A stretch of 64,000 nt of DNA from Siphonodentalium dalli. Its lineage: Eukaryota > Mollusca > Scaphopoda > Gadilida > Siphonodentaliidae. Under the pieces are notes generated by a model that was given only the letters and a program-made list of their open reading frames with translations, made no database searches and was not told the DNA's origin. Shown one piece after another: positions 23,959 through 37,060 of this stretch (positions are counted from its first letter, which is position 1; each line of letters starts with the position of its first letter). The position numbers and the translations under genes were made by a program. The stretch lies in the NCBI GenBank assembly GCA_032622095.1, contig CP136061.1, forward strand, positions 558,001-622,000, written 5' to 3'.

Positions 23959-24284
23959 ATCACATGATTAGCACTATTTTCCTATGTAATATTCGAGCGT
24001 AATAGACACGTGCAATATCGTCGCGTGCAATGACGTCACGCTGCCCTTTGCGCCAAAGTTTGCAGTTCGCTGGCTGCAGTTAATTATTACTTTTTGATAA
24101 AAATTTAGCGATTATATGATCATGTTATAAAAAGTATCTCAAACTCGTTCTATTTTATACGTAATTTATCAAACTTGTCCACTAAATTCTATTTGAGCCT
24201 CGTTAAACCTCGGCTCAAATCGAATTTAGTGAACTCGGTTGATAAATGCCGTATAAAATTGTAACTCGTTTGAGATCCTCTATT
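23959..24284. mobile_element. Foldback MITE, U2 copy
   Basis: Orthologous to the MITE at 17980, same insertion site and same hairpin. Confidence 0.7.
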
Positions 24285-24366
24285 TCTAAATTATAACCTA
24301 CAATGAAGGTCCGTCCCTTTAAACAATTTCAATAGTGAAAATGACTCTTGCTTCCACATTTTTCAG

Positions 24367-24519
24367 TACAAACCTTTGGTGAGACTTGTTACAAAACCCC
24401 AGATGAATCGTGTGGCATTGACTTGACCTGTACAACTCTCTCTGGAGGTGGAGGAGATAAATGTAGATGCACAGACAGCAATACATACTGGAATTCAGGC
24501 AGCGGTTCCTGTGTTAACC
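24367..24519 (+). CDS. Cassette exon 5 (intact): six-cysteine module
   Basis: 153 bp, phase 1-1, acceptor TTTTTCAG, donor GTAAGT, open throughout. Majority sequence with TDSNTYW. It is the only usable cassette exon of U2 and is followed by donor array A3. Confidence 0.85.
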
Positions 24520-25093
24520 GTAAGTAAACCGTACAGACAGCAATAAATACTGGAATTCAGGCAGCGGTTAATTCCTGTGTTAATCGTAAGTAAACCGTAC
24601 AGACACCAATAAATACTGGAATTCAGGCAGCGGTTCCTGTGTTAATCGTAAGTAAACCGTACATACATCAATAAATACTGGAATTCAGGCAGCGTTTCCT
24701 GTGTTAACCGTAAGTAAACCGTACATACACCAATAAATACTGGAATTCAGGCAGCGGTTCCTGTGTTAACCGTAAGTAAACCGTACAGACACCAATAAAT
24801 ACTGGAATTCAGGCAGCGGTTAATTCCTGTGTTAATCGTAAGTAAACCGTACAGACACCAATAAATACTGGAATTCAGGCAGCGGTTAATTCCTGTGTTA
24901 ATTGTAAGTAAACCGTACATACACCAATAAATACTGGAATTCAGGCAGCGGTTAATTCCTGTGTTAATCGTAAGTAAACCGTACATACACCAATAAATAC
25001 TGGAATTCAGGCAGCGGTTCCTGTGTTAATCGTAAGTAAACCGTACAGACACCAATACATACTGGAATTCAGGCAGCGGTTCCTGTGTTAATC
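24520..25093. repeat. Donor-site minisatellite A3 (9 units)
   Basis: Ten GTAAGT donors at 24520, 24586, 24648, 24710, 24772, 24838, 24904, 24970, 25032 and 25094. The intervals mix 62 and 66 bp. Confidence 0.95.
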
Positions 25094-26792
25094 GTAAGTA
25101 AACCGTACAAATGATTTGAACTAGTTATTTAAATCTACATTCTAATTGATTCCATTAACTAATAGCAGATAGATGTGTTGGTAGATATCCAAATATTTAT
25201 GCCATTAATTGACTACTATTGTAATTAGAGATTTAAAGTTCCAAGTGTGGAACTTAGATACATTCATGGGACTCAAGTAATAATCTTTTTTTTTTCTAAG
25301 AGTTTCCGATTTTAAACCGTTCTTCTTTTTGTAATCAGTTTGTCCTGAATATTTGTTTCTAAATTTCTAGATGTATTTTTATTTCTTTTTTGCATGCCAT
25401 TTAGTAGCACAATCACTAACAAAACATCAACTGAAAACATATACTGTTGACACTCTATGTATTCTTAAACCTAACTGTTTAACACTGTAATTGTAGGGGT
25501 ATAACAATATTACACATATATATGACCATAATTATGAGTCTAGAGTTAATCATAACAAACATAGTTCATTGACATCAATACAAATATAACAAAATTCTAG
25601 CCCTAATCTTGATTGGAGTCCTAATAAAAATTCTAGCAATAATACTAACTCTAATCATATCAACAACCCATACCATGAATATATCAACACTCATTACCTA
25701 AAAATATCACTGTCCATAAGGCCAACAGTTGAATGAAATCATTGAAAAAAAAGTTTGACATGACATAGTCAAAGAAGAGTGATTTTTGCGTTTTTGTTTG
25801 GAGTTTTCTTGTTTATGTATCATATGTAACAATCATTTGGACTATATTGTTGAACCTTGTCCTAATGTCCTATCATTTCTGATGGAGCTCTGAGAGTGAT
25901 AACAGCGGAAAGCTGTTGGGCAGATGATAGTGCCGTGGGCCCACCGATGGTTATGAAACAAACCAATCGTGAATAATAATATAAAACTCGATATCTACAT
26001 TTCATCAGAAGTAGCGGCTACTAACACAAGCAAAGCAATTATCCATTTACTCCAGAAGACAATGTGTGAGTCTCTCCTGTGTTTTATCGGTGAAAACTCA
26101 CGAAGATTGCAATGTTTCAATATTTTGAAATATTTGATTCAATTTCATACATAGATGATATTTTCGCCACAATGGATTTATATCTGGCATGATATATAGT
26201 TACATGAAAGAGATATGGATAGTTGAAAATGGTTGCTATAGTATGCCTATGGGAATGACCATCATTCGTGTATAAATACACACTGTTTTTGCCATAAGGG
26301 TAGTTGTCAAACAAGATATATCTTTGCTATATTTTACGTAGAAACAGTGCCATATATTCACCATTTCATAAACCAGCTAGCCTATATCGAACTCACTCCA
26401 TGACTGATGAAGTATATAAAATCTATGCACTTATAGGTATCATTCTATTTGAGTTCATAAGGTCAAAGGTCAGGGACATGTATAGAGGGTTTCCTTTGGG
26501 GTGGGGGCTGTGTTCACTTTGGGAATTCCAACTGCACCCCCCCCTCATTGAATTCCTTTCGCATTGCCCCTTGCACTCCAACTGCTCCCATACAGGCCTG
26601 ATAGCTTTTTCTGAATGGCTCTTGTGGTCACTATAGCCAGATGGAAGACAGAACCATGGTTCTTTATACCCGGTATGAGAAAATTTAGAGATCTGAACCA
26701 GAAAATTGCATAATCCTAACAGCTAGTGGTCTAACTCCTGACAAATTAACATGGCCATTGGAGTGAGACAAGGACACACCAGGTCAACCATG

Positions 26793-27648
26793 CAGGGACC
26801 AGCCTAGGCCTGATTTTCAGGGCGAAGTGACTTCGAATTCTCCCTGTCACAAAATAGGGCGAATTCGGAGATTTCCAGGGCGAAATGCGTTGGCAAAATT
26901 GAAATCCGACCGCACTGTAGTCGCCTATAAAAGGCTATATAAAGAAATTAGGAGATATGTAATATTTAAATTAAAATGGTGAAACAATGGTTCAAATGTG
27001 GAAGCTTTATGTTCAAATCATCACTCTAATAACTATGAATAATGTCCAAATAGAATTGTGAGAGAATGGTTTTGAAAGAACGGCATTTTCACAACCGCTT
27101 ATGAATACAAAAAGAAATAAGAAACGACGCTTGTGAATACAAAAAGAAATAAAAATTAGACAATGCTTATGAATACGAAAAAAATCCTAAAATACGAAAG
27201 AAATCTTGAACATTTTCACTCATTAAAAGTCCCTAACATGGGATTTAATTTGTTTTCAAAGCTAATCTGGCCTTTACATTATTTAACAAAGGGGTGATGA
27301 TCTGATGTAAGGTGTAGAGTTGTAATCTTCAGGTGTGATAATCTCAAAATCACAAGTCACTGGACACCTGACGATGTATTCACAGCTGTCTGCAATCAAC
27401 ACTCAGGTGTGAATGTGCTCCCAAATCGGATTAATACAGCTGTTAATAGTAACTATGGTGTTATCTACGACAGTGTCAATGGATAACTGGGTTCAATCAA
27501 TGTTGGCAGTAAATAGTGGGTGAATATTTTGCCGATTTTCTTAGGTAAACTTCGGAAATTTCAGGGCGACTTAAACTTCGCCGGCTGCAAAATTAGGGCG
27601 AAGTGAGCAAGAATAGGGAGAATACTTTGCCCTCTCGGCTGGTCCCTG
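26793..27648. mobile_element. hAT-type element, U2 copy (856 bp)
   Basis: Perfect 12-bp TIRs CAGGGACCAGCC / GGCTGGTCCCTG and perfect 8-bp duplication CAACCATG (26785-26792, 27649-27656). Best-preserved termini together with the U3 copy. Confidence 0.85.
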
Positions 27649-27871
27649 CAACCATGTATGGTTCAGCCCAGGATGAGAAAATTTTGAAACATGAACAAGA
27701 CAATTACAAAATCCTAGCATCTATAGATTGGCGTCAAACTTTCCTAGTGTTGGAAATTTTAAATGTCATACCCCCCCCCCCCTTATGTTGGAAATTTTTC
27801 AACTGATTACCATTTCCATCCACAATTTTGATCAGATGTAGTAAAATATTATTTTCTGAAACTATTTAGCA

Positions 27872-28700
27872 GTTTTTAGCTCTACTTGTAAAGTTTGAGC
27901 TATGTTTGGTATCCGTTGTCCGTGTGTGCATGGAGACGTCCATCAACAATTTCCATCAGCATGGGTTACAAGTCGTACCTTTTGTCGGATCATTATCAAA
28001 TTTGTCGTGGCTGTTGACATTGACATGTAGATGGGAATGATCGAGTCATTTTGGGGTCGTTTGGCAAAAAAACATGGCCACCAGCAGCCATCTTGGATTT
28101 CAAAATTCAATCAATTAGCAAGGGCTGCGACAGGCCTGAGTGTTCCTCTGATCATCTTGAAATTTGTTGTGTATTTTAATATGGAAATGTAGATGGGAAC
28201 GAGTCATTTTGGGGTCATTCAACCATAAAACATGACTGCCTGCAGCCATCTTGGATTTTACTCTTTGCATGACTAAATCCTTTGGCACGGGCTACAGGTC
28301 GTACCTTTGGTCAGATCATCATGAAATTTGTCATGGTGTTAATATAGACATGGAGATGGGAAACAGGTCATTTTGGGTCATTCAACCATAAAACATGACC
28401 ACTGGCAACCATTTTGGATTTTACTCTTTGCATGACTAAATCCTTTGGCATGAGTGAGCTACAGGTCATACTTTTGGTCAGATCATTATGAAATTTGTCA
28501 TAGCTCTTGACATTGACATGTAGATGTGAATGATTAATTTTGGGGTCATTCAGCAAAAAACATGACCAACAGTAGCCATCTTGGATTTCAAAATTCAAAC
28601 TATTAGCACAGGCTACAAGCCAGAGTGTTTGTCTTATCATGAAATTTGCCATGGATGTTAATATTGACATGTAGATAGGGTTCAATAGTAGTTTTACTAC
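27872..28700. repeat. Tandem-core element, U2 copy
   Basis: Copy of 22391-23216, with an 11-bp gap near its left end and small indels. Confidence 0.7.
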
Positions 28701-29268
28701 ATGTGTATATGTTTTCAGAATATATCATCTCCAAAGCAACCTTTACAACTTACACTGGCAATACATGTAATTCACTGCGTGATGACATTTCGCTACGTGA
28801 TTAGTGGCCTATCAAAGCACTCTAGTGATCTATTCAATATCCAGGCCATCAGGATTCACTCTGATCGGAAAATGTTTTGGCTGTTATTTTAACATTTCTG
28901 AATTTTTTTATGGCCAATTTTCAGAAACCTTTGGCCAAATTGAAAAACAAAATATTGGATCATCATGAAAACCGAAACTAAAACAAAAATATAAAGAGAC
29001 CCGCATAACCGATAATTTTATAAAAGTTATAATGGATATGTGATAGCCGCAAAAAATGAAATAGGTCTAGCCGGCAACATATATCTAAATAAACGAGCAC
29101 TGATATGCCTTGCTGGCAAAGTATATAAACATAAATGAGCACCGATTCGCCTGAAATTGTTTTAATTCCTGACATGCCACCATAATTATTCTATTACACA
29201 TGCAAGCCTACAGAATGCCCTTAATCAAGTTTAATAGTGAAAATGACTCTTGCTTCCACATTTTACAG

Positions 29269-29372
29269 TACAAACCTTTGGTGAGACTTGTTACAAAACC
29301 CCAGATGAATCGTGTGGCATTGACTTGACCTGTACAACTCTCTCTGGAGGTGGAGGAGATAAATGTAGATGC
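29269..29372 (+). pseudogene. Truncated cassette exon (U3, first position)
   Basis: Same 104-bp remnant and same joint as at 23788, offset 5481 bp. A shared derived deletion. Confidence 0.85.
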
Positions 29373-29439
29373 TGGCTAACGACTCAAAAGCTTTTTTATA
29401 TATTCTTGAGGAAATTATCATAATTTGATAATGTTATTT

Positions 29440-29765
29440 ATCACATGATTAGCACTATTTTCCTATATAATATTCGAGCGTAATAGACACGTGCAATATC
29501 GTCGCGTGCAATGACGTCACGCTGCCCTTTGCGCCAAAGTTTGCAGTTCGCTGGCTGCAGTTAATTATTACTTTTGGATAAAAATTTAGCGATTATATGA
29601 TCATGTTATAAAAAGTATCTCAAACTCGTTCTATTTTATACGTAATTTATCAAACTTGTCCACTAAATTCTATTTGAGCCTCGTTAAACCTCGGCTCAAA
29701 TCGAATTTAGTGAACTCGGTTGATAAATGCCGTATAAAATTGTAACTCGTTTGAGATCCTCTATT
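29440..29765. mobile_element. Foldback MITE, U3 copy
   Basis: Same site and structure as at 17980 and 23959. Confidence 0.7.
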
Positions 29766-29847
29766 TATAAATTATAACCTACAATGAAGGTCCGTCCCTT
29801 TAAACAATTTCAATAGTGAAAATGACTCTTGCTTCCACATTTTTCAG

Positions 29848-30000
29848 TACAAACCTTTGGTGAGACTTGTTACAAAACCCCAGATGAATCGTGTGGCATT
29901 GACTTGACCTGTACAACTCTCTCTGGAGGTGGAGGAGATAAATGTAGATGCACAGACATCAATACATACTGGAATTCAGGCAGCGGTTCCTGTGTTAACC
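29848..30000 (+). CDS. Cassette exon 6: six-cysteine module
   Basis: 153 bp, phase 1-1, open, acceptor TTTTTCAG, donor GTAAGT. It has TDINTYW like the exons at 18390 and 36908. The following array A4 has eight extra units, two of them with a destroyed donor. Confidence 0.85.
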
Positions 30001-30512
30001 GTAAGTAAACCGTACATACACCAATAAATACTGGAATTCAGGCAGCGGTTCCTGTGTTAATCGTAAGTAAACCGTACATACACCAATAAATACTGGAATT
30101 CAGGCAGCGGTTCCTGTGTTAACCATAAGTAAACCGTACAGACACCAATAAATACTGGAATTCAGGCAGCGGTTAATTCCTGTGTTAATCGTAAGTAAAC
30201 CGTACATACACCAATAAATACTGGAATTCAGGCAGCGGTTAATTCCTGTGTTAATCGTAAGTAAACCGTACAGACACCAATAAATACTGGAATTCAGGCA
30301 GCGGTTAATTCCTGTGTTAACCATAAGTAAACCGTACAGACACCAATAAATACTGGAATTCAGGCAGCGGTTAATTCCTGTGTTAATCGTAAGTAAACCG
30401 TACATACACCAATAAATACTGGAATTCAGGCAGCGGTTCCTGTGTTAATCGTAAGTAAACCGTACAGACACCAATACATACTGGAATTCAGGCAGCGGTT
30501 CCTGTGTTAATC
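30001..30512. repeat. Donor-site minisatellite A4 (8 units, two donors lost)
   Basis: Donor positions are 30001, 30063, 30125, 30191, 30257, 30323, 30389, 30451 and 30513. At 30125 and 30323 the site reads ATAAGT after AACC, so GT is lost. The other seven remain GTAAGT. Both 62- and 66-bp intervals occur. Confidence 0.95.
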
Positions 30513-32202
30513 GTAAGTAAACCGTACAAATGATTTGAACTAGTTATTTAAATCTACATTCTAATTGATTCCATTAACTAATAGCAGATAGATGTGTTGG
30601 TAGATATCCAAATATTTATGCCATTAATTGACTACTATTGTAATTAGAGATTTAAAGTTCCAAGTGTGGAACTTAGATACATTCATGGGACTCAAGTAAT
30701 AATCATTTTTTTTTCTAAGAGTTTCAGATTTTAAACCGTTCTTCTTTTTGTAATCAGTTTGTCCTGAATATTTGTTTCTAAATTTCTAGATGTATTTTTA
30801 TTTCTTTTTTGCATGCCATTTAGTAGCACAATCACTAACAAAACATCAACTGAAAACATATACTGTTGACACTCTATGTATTCTTAAACCTAACTGTTTA
30901 ACACTGTAATTGTAGGGGTATAACAATATTACACATATATATGACCATAATTATGAGTCTAGAGTTAATCATAACAAACATAGTTCATTGACATCAATAC
31001 AAATATAACAAAATTCTAGCCCTAATCATGATTGGAGTCCTAATAAAAATTCTAGCAATAATACTAACTCTAATCATATCAACAACCCATACCATGAATA
31101 TATCAACACTCATTACCTAAAAATATCACTGTCCATAAGGCCAACAGTTGAATGAAATCATTGAAAAAAAAGTTTGACATGACATAGTCAAAGAAGAGTG
31201 ATTTTTGTTTGGAGTTTTCTTGTTTATGTATCATATGTAACAATCATTTGGACTATATTGTTGAACCTTGTCCTAATGTCCTATCATTTCTGATGGAGCT
31301 CTGAGAGTGATAACAGCGGAAAGCTGTTGGGCAGATGATAGTGCCGTGGGCCCACCGATGGTTATGAAACAAACCAATCGTAAATAATAATATAAAACTC
31401 GATATCTACATTTCATCAGAAGTAGCGGCTACTAACACAAGCAAAGCAATTATCCATTTACTCCAGAAGACAATGTGTGAGTCTCTCCTGTGTTTTATCG
31501 GTGAAAACTCACGAAGATTGCAATGTTTCAATATTTTGAAATATTTGATTCAATTTCATACATAGATGATATTTTCGCCACAATGGATTTATATCTGGCA
31601 TGATATATAGTTACATGAAAGAGATATGGATAGTTGAAAATGGTTGCTATAGTATGCCTATGGGAATGACCATCATTCGTGTATAAATACACACTGTTTT
31701 TGCCATAAGGGTAGTTGTCAAACAAGATATATCTTTGCTATATTTTACGTAGAAACAGTGCCATATATTCACCATTTCATAAACCAGCTAGCCTATATCG
31801 AACTCACTCCATGACTGATGAAGTATATATAATCTATGCACTTATAGGTATCATTCTATTTGAGTTCATAAGGTCAAAGGTCAGGGACATGTATATAGGG
31901 TTTCCTTTGGGGTGGGGGCTGTGTTCACTTTGGGAATTCCAACTGCACCCCCCCTCATTGAATTCCTTTCGCATTGCCCCTTGCACTCCAACTGCTCCCA
32001 TACAGGCCTGATAGCTTTTTCTGAATGGCTCTTGTGGTCACTATAGCCAGATGGAAGACAGAACCATGGTTCTTTATACCCGGTATGAGAAAATTTAGAG
32101 ATCTGAACCAGAAAATTGCATAATCCTAACAGCTAGTGGTCTAACTCCTGACAAATTAACATGGCCATTGGAGTGAGACAAGGACACACCAGGTCAACCA
32201 TG

Positions 32203-33054
32203 CAGGGACCAGCCTAGGCCTGATTTTCAGGGCGAAGTGACTTCTCCCTGTCACAAAATAGGGCGAATTCGGAGATTTCCAGGGCGAAATGCGTTGGCAA
32301 AATTGAAATCCGACCGCACTGTAGTCGCCTATAAAAGGCTATATAAAGAAATTAGGAGATATGTAATATTTAAATTAAAATGGTGAAACAATGGTTCAAA
32401 TGTGGAAGCTTTATGTTCAAATCATCACTCTAATAACTATGAATAATGTCCAAATAGAATTGTGAGAGAATGGTTTTGAAAGAACGGCATTTTCACAACC
32501 GCTTATGAATACAAAAAGAAATAAGAAACGACGCTTGTGAATACAAAAAGAAATAAAAATTAGACAATGCTTATGAATACGAAAAAAAAATCCTAAAATA
32601 CGAAAGAAATCTTGAACATTTTCACTCATTAAAAGTCCCTAACATGGGATTTAATTTGTTTTCAAAGCTAATCTGGCCTTTACATTATTTAACAAAGGGG
32701 TGATGATCTGATGTAAGGTGTAGAGTTGTAATCTTCAGGTGTGATAATCTCAAAATCACAAGTCACTGGACACCTGACGATGTATTCACAGCTGTCTGCA
32801 ATCAACACTCAGGTGTGAATGTGCTCCCAAATCGGATTAATACAGCTGTTAATAGTAACTATGGTGTTATCTACGACAGTGTCAATGGATAACTGGGTTC
32901 AATCAATGTTGGCAGTAAATAGTGGGTGAATATTTTGCCGATTTTCTTAGGTAAACTTCGGAAATTTCAGGGCGACTTAAACTTCGCCGGCTGCAAAATT
33001 AGGGCGAAGTGAGCAAGAATAGGGAGAATACTTTGCCCTCTCGGCTGGTCCCTG
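32203..33054. mobile_element. hAT-type element, U3 copy (852 bp)
   Basis: TIRs CAGGGACCAGCC / GGCTGGTCCCTG, flanked by CAACCATG at 32195-32202 and 33055-33062. Confidence 0.85.
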
Positions 33055-33273
33055 CAACCATGTATGGTTCAGCCCAGGATGAGAAAATTTTGAAACATGA
33101 ACAAGACAATTACAAAATCCTAGCATCTATAGATTGGCGTCAAACTTTCCTAGTGTTGGAAATTTTAAATGTCATACCCCCCCCTTATGTTGGAAATTTT
33201 TCAACTGATTACCATTTCCATCCACAATTTTGATCAGATGTAGTAAAATATTATTTTCTGAAACTATTTAGCA

Positions 33274-34097
33274 GTTTTTAGCTCTACTTGTAAAGTTTGA
33301 GCTATGTTTGGTATCCGTTGTCCGTGTGTGCATGGAGACGTCCATCAACAATTTCCATCAGCATGGGTTACAAGTCGTACCTTTTGTCGGATCATTATCA
33401 AATTTGTCGTGGCTGTTGACATTGACATGTAGATGGGAATGAGTCATTTTGGGGTCGTTTGGCAAAAAAACATGGCCACCAGCAGCCATCTTGGATTTCA
33501 AAATTCAATCAATTAGCAAGGGCTGCGACAGGCCTGAGTGTTCCTCTGATCATCTTGAAATTTGTTGTGTATTTTAATATGGAAATGTAGATGGGAACGA
33601 GTCATTTTGGGGTCATTCAACCATAAAACATGACTGCCTGCAGCCATCTTGGATTTTACTCTTTGCATGACTAAATCCTTTGGCACGGGCTACAGGTCGT
33701 ACCTTTGGTCAGATCATCATGAAATTTGTCATGGTGTTAATATAGACATGGAGATGGGAAACAGGTCATTTTGGGTCATTCAACCATAAAACATGACCAC
33801 TGGCAACCATTTTGGATTTTACTCTTTGCATGACTAAATCCTTTGGCATGAGTGAGCTACAGGTCATACTTTTGGTCAGATCATTATGAAATTTGTCATA
33901 GCTCTTGACATTGACATGTAGATGTGAATGATTAATTTTGGGGTCATTCAGCAAAAAACATGACCAACAGTAGCCATCTTGGATTTCAAAATTCAAACTA
34001 TTAGCACAGGCTACAAGCCAGAGTGTTTGTCTTATCATGAAATTTGCCATGGATGTTAATATTGACATGTAGATAGGGTTCAATAGTAGTTTTACTA
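33274..34097. repeat. Tandem-core element, U3 copy
   Basis: Copy of 22391-23216. Confidence 0.7.
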
Positions 34098-34666
34098 CAT
34101 GTGTATATGTTTTCAGAATATATCATCTCCAAAGCAACCTTTACAACTTACACTGGCAATACATGTAATTCACTGCGTGATGACATTTCGCTACGTGATT
34201 AGTGGCCTATCAAAGCACTCTAGTGATCTATTCAATATCCAGGCCATCAGGATTCACTCTGATCGGAAAATGTTTTGGCTGTTATTTTAACATTTCTGAA
34301 TTTTTTTATGGCCAATTTTCAGAAACCTTTGGCCAAATTGAAAAACAAAATATTGGATCATCATGAAAACCGAAACTAAAACAAAAATATAAAGAGACCC
34401 GCATAACCGATAATTTTATAAAAGTTATAATGGATATGTGATAGCCGCAAAAAATGAAATAGGTCTAGCCGGCAACATATATCTAAATAAACGAGCACTG
34501 ATATGCCTTGCTGGCAAAGTATATAAACATAAATGAGCACCGATTCGCCTGAAATTGTTTTAATTCCTGACATGCCACCATAATTATTCTATTACACATG
34601 CAAGCCTACAGAATGCCCTTAATCAAGTTTAATAGTGAAAATGACTCTTGCTTCCACATTTTACAG

Positions 34667-34819
34667 TACAAACCTTTGGTGAGACTTGTTACAAAACCCC
34701 AGATGAATCGTGTGGCATTGACTTGACCTGTACAACTCTCTCTGGAGGTGGAGGAGATAAATGTAGATGCACAGACAGCAATAAATACTGGAATTCAGGC
34801 AGCGGTTCCTGTGTTAACC
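34667..34819 (+). CDS. Cassette exon 7: six-cysteine module
   Basis: First-position exon, complete here, unlike in U2 and U3. 153 bp, phase 1-1, acceptor TTTTACAG, donor GTAAGT, with TDSNKYW. It is followed by array A5, the one with most donors. Confidence 0.85.
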
Positions 34820-36173
34820 GTAAGTAAACCGTACATACACCAATAAATACTGGAATTCAGGCAGCGGTTCCTGTGTTAACCGTAAGTAAATCGTACATAC
34901 ACCAATAAATACTGGAATTCAGGCAGCGGTTCCTGTGTTAACCGTAAGTAAACCGTACATACACCAATAAATACTGGAATTCAGGCAGCGGTTCCTGTGT
35001 TAACCGTAAGTAAACCGTACAGACAGCAATAAATACTGGAATTCAGGCAGCGGTTCCTGTGTTAACCGTAAGTAAACCGTACAGACAGCAATAAATACTG
35101 GAATTCAGGCAGCGGTTCCTGTGTTAACCGTAAGTAAACCGTACAGACAGCAATAAATACTGGAATTCAGGCAGCGGTTAATTCCTGTGTTAACCGTAAG
35201 TAAAACGTACATACACCAATAAATACTGGAATTCAGGCAGCGGTTAATTCCTGTGTTAATCGTAAGTAAACCGTACATACACCAATAAATACTGGAATTC
35301 AGGCAGCGGTTAATTCCTGTGTTAATCGTAAGTAAACCGTACATACACCAATAAATACTGGAATTCAGGCAGCGGTTAATTCCTGTGTTAATCGTAAGTA
35401 AACCGTACATACACCAATAAATACTGGAATTCAGGCAGCGGTTAATTCCTGTGTTAATCGTAAGTAAACCGTACATACACCAATAAATACTGGAATTCAG
35501 GCAGCGGTTAATTCCTGTGTTAACCGTAAGTAAACCGTACAGACACCAATAAATACTGGAATTCAGGCAGCGGTTCCTGTGTTAACCGTAAGTAAACCGT
35601 ACAGACAGCAATAAATACTGGAATTCAGGCAGCGGTTCCTGTGTTAACCGTAAGTAAACCGTACAGACAGCAATAAATACTGGAATTCAGGCAGCGGTTA
35701 ATTCCTGTGTTAACCGTAAGTAAACCGTACATACACCAATAAATACTGGAATTCAGGCAGCGGTTAATTCCTGTGTTAATCGTAAGTAAACCGTACATAC
35801 ACCAATAAATACTGGAATTCAGGCAGCGGTTAATTCCTGTGTTAATCGTAAGTAAACCGTACTTACACCAATAAATACTGGAATTCAGGCAGCGGTTAAT
35901 TCCTGTGTTAATCGTAAGTAAACCGTACATACACCAATAAATACTGGAATTCAGGCAGCGGTTAATTCCTGTGTTAATCGTAAGTAAACCGTACATACAC
36001 CAATAAATACTGGAATTCAGGCAGCGGTTAATTCCTGTGTTAATCGTAAGTAAACCGTACATACACCAATAAATACTGGAATTCAGGCAGCGGTTAATTC
36101 CTGTGTTAACCGTAAGTAAACCGTACATACACCAATAAATACTGGAATTGAGGCAGCGGTTCCTGTGTTAATC
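34820..36173. repeat. Donor-site minisatellite A5 (21 units, higher-order repeat)
   Basis: Twenty-two GTAAGT donors from 34820 to 36174. The order of 62- and 66-bp intervals and of CATACACC/CAGACAGC variants shows a higher-order duplication: a block of two CAGACAGC units followed by a run of 66-bp units occurs at about 35068-35526 and again at about 35588-36112. The minus-strand frames 35105-35476 and 35625-36128 are by-products of the 66-bp period. Confidence 0.95.
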
Positions 36174-36907
36174 GTAAGTAAACCGTACAAATGATTTGAA
36201 CTAGTTATTTAAATCTACATTCTAATTGATTCCATTAACTAATAGCAGATAGATGTGTTGGTAGATATCCAAATATTTATGCCATTAATTGACTACTATT
36301 GTAATTAGAGATTTAAAGTTCCAAGTGTGGAACTTAGATACATTCATGGGACTCAAATAAAAATCATTGTTTTATAGGTAACCAATAAGTGGTAAGACAG
36401 TAAAAAGTCATCATAATCACAATTAAATGCTGGCTAACGACTCAAAAGCTTTTTGATATATTCTTGAGGAAATTATCATAATTTGATAATGTTATTTATC
36501 ACATGATTAGCACTATTTTCCTATGTAATATTCGAGCGTAATAGACACGTGCAATATCGTCGCGTGCAATGACGTCACGCTGCCCTTTGCGCCAATGTTT
36601 GCAGTTTGCTGGCTGCAGTTAATTATTGTACTTTTTGATAAAAATTTATCGATTATATGATCATTTGATAAAAAGTATCTCAAACTCGTTCTATTTTATA
36701 CGTAATTTATCAAACTTGTCCACTAAATTCTATTTGAGCCTCGTTAAACCTCGGCTCAAATCGAATTTAGTGAACTCGGTTGATAAATGCCGTATAAAAT
36801 TGTAACTCGTTTGAGATCCTCTATTTATAAATTATAACCTACAATGAAGGTCCGTCCCTTTAAACAATTTCAATAGTGAAAATGACTCTTGCTTCCACAT
36901 TTTTCAG
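36174..36907. other. Short intron between exons 7 and 8
   Basis: Homologous to 17650-18389, including the MITE at 36498. Acceptor TTCCACATTTTTCAG. Confidence 0.7.
36498..36825. mobile_element. Foldback MITE, U4 copy
   Basis: Same site as in U1-U3, same hairpin. Confidence 0.7.
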
Positions 36908-37060
36908 TACAAACCTTTGGTGAGACTTGTTACAAAACCCCAGATGAATCGTGTGGCATTGACTTGACCTGTACAACTCTCTCTGGAGGTGGAGGAGATA
37001 AATGTAGATGCACAGACATCAATACATACTGGAATTCAGGCAGCGGTTCCTGTGTTAACC
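36908..37060 (+). CDS. Cassette exon 8: six-cysteine module
   Basis: 153 bp, phase 1-1, open, TDINTYW. Its array A6 begins with the same three-step order as A4, including the lost donor at the third position, so this exon and its array derive from the same template as U3. Confidence 0.85.

Larger units (their letters stand above)
23430..28910. repeat. Tandem exon unit U2 (5481 bp)
   Basis: Same order as U1, but with the 3' part of the first exon, its donor array and the start of the short intron deleted. Matches U3 with an offset of 5481 bp at its start. Confidence 0.85.
25094..29268. other. Long intron of U2
   Basis: Close copy of 19621-23787 with small indels (for example a T-run after 25283). 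It holds a hAT-type element and a tandem-core repeat at the same places. No exon is recognised before the truncated exon of U3. Confidence 0.6.
28911..34308. repeat. Tandem exon unit U3 (5398 bp)
   Basis: Carries the same ATGC-joint exon truncation as U2, so one of the two was copied from the other after the deletion. Confidence 0.85.
30513..34666. other. Long intron of U3
   Basis: Copy of the U1 and U2 long introns with minor indels. Contains the third hAT-type copy and the third tandem-core copy. No gene is recognised. Confidence 0.6.

Noticed and set aside
19332-36128. Minus-strand frames with a 22-residue repeat beginning MYGLLTINTG (19332, 24747, 30100, 35105, 35625)
   Set aside because: They exist only where the donor-site unit is 66 bp, a multiple of three, and lie antisense to exon and donor sequence. 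They break wherever a 62-bp unit occurs.
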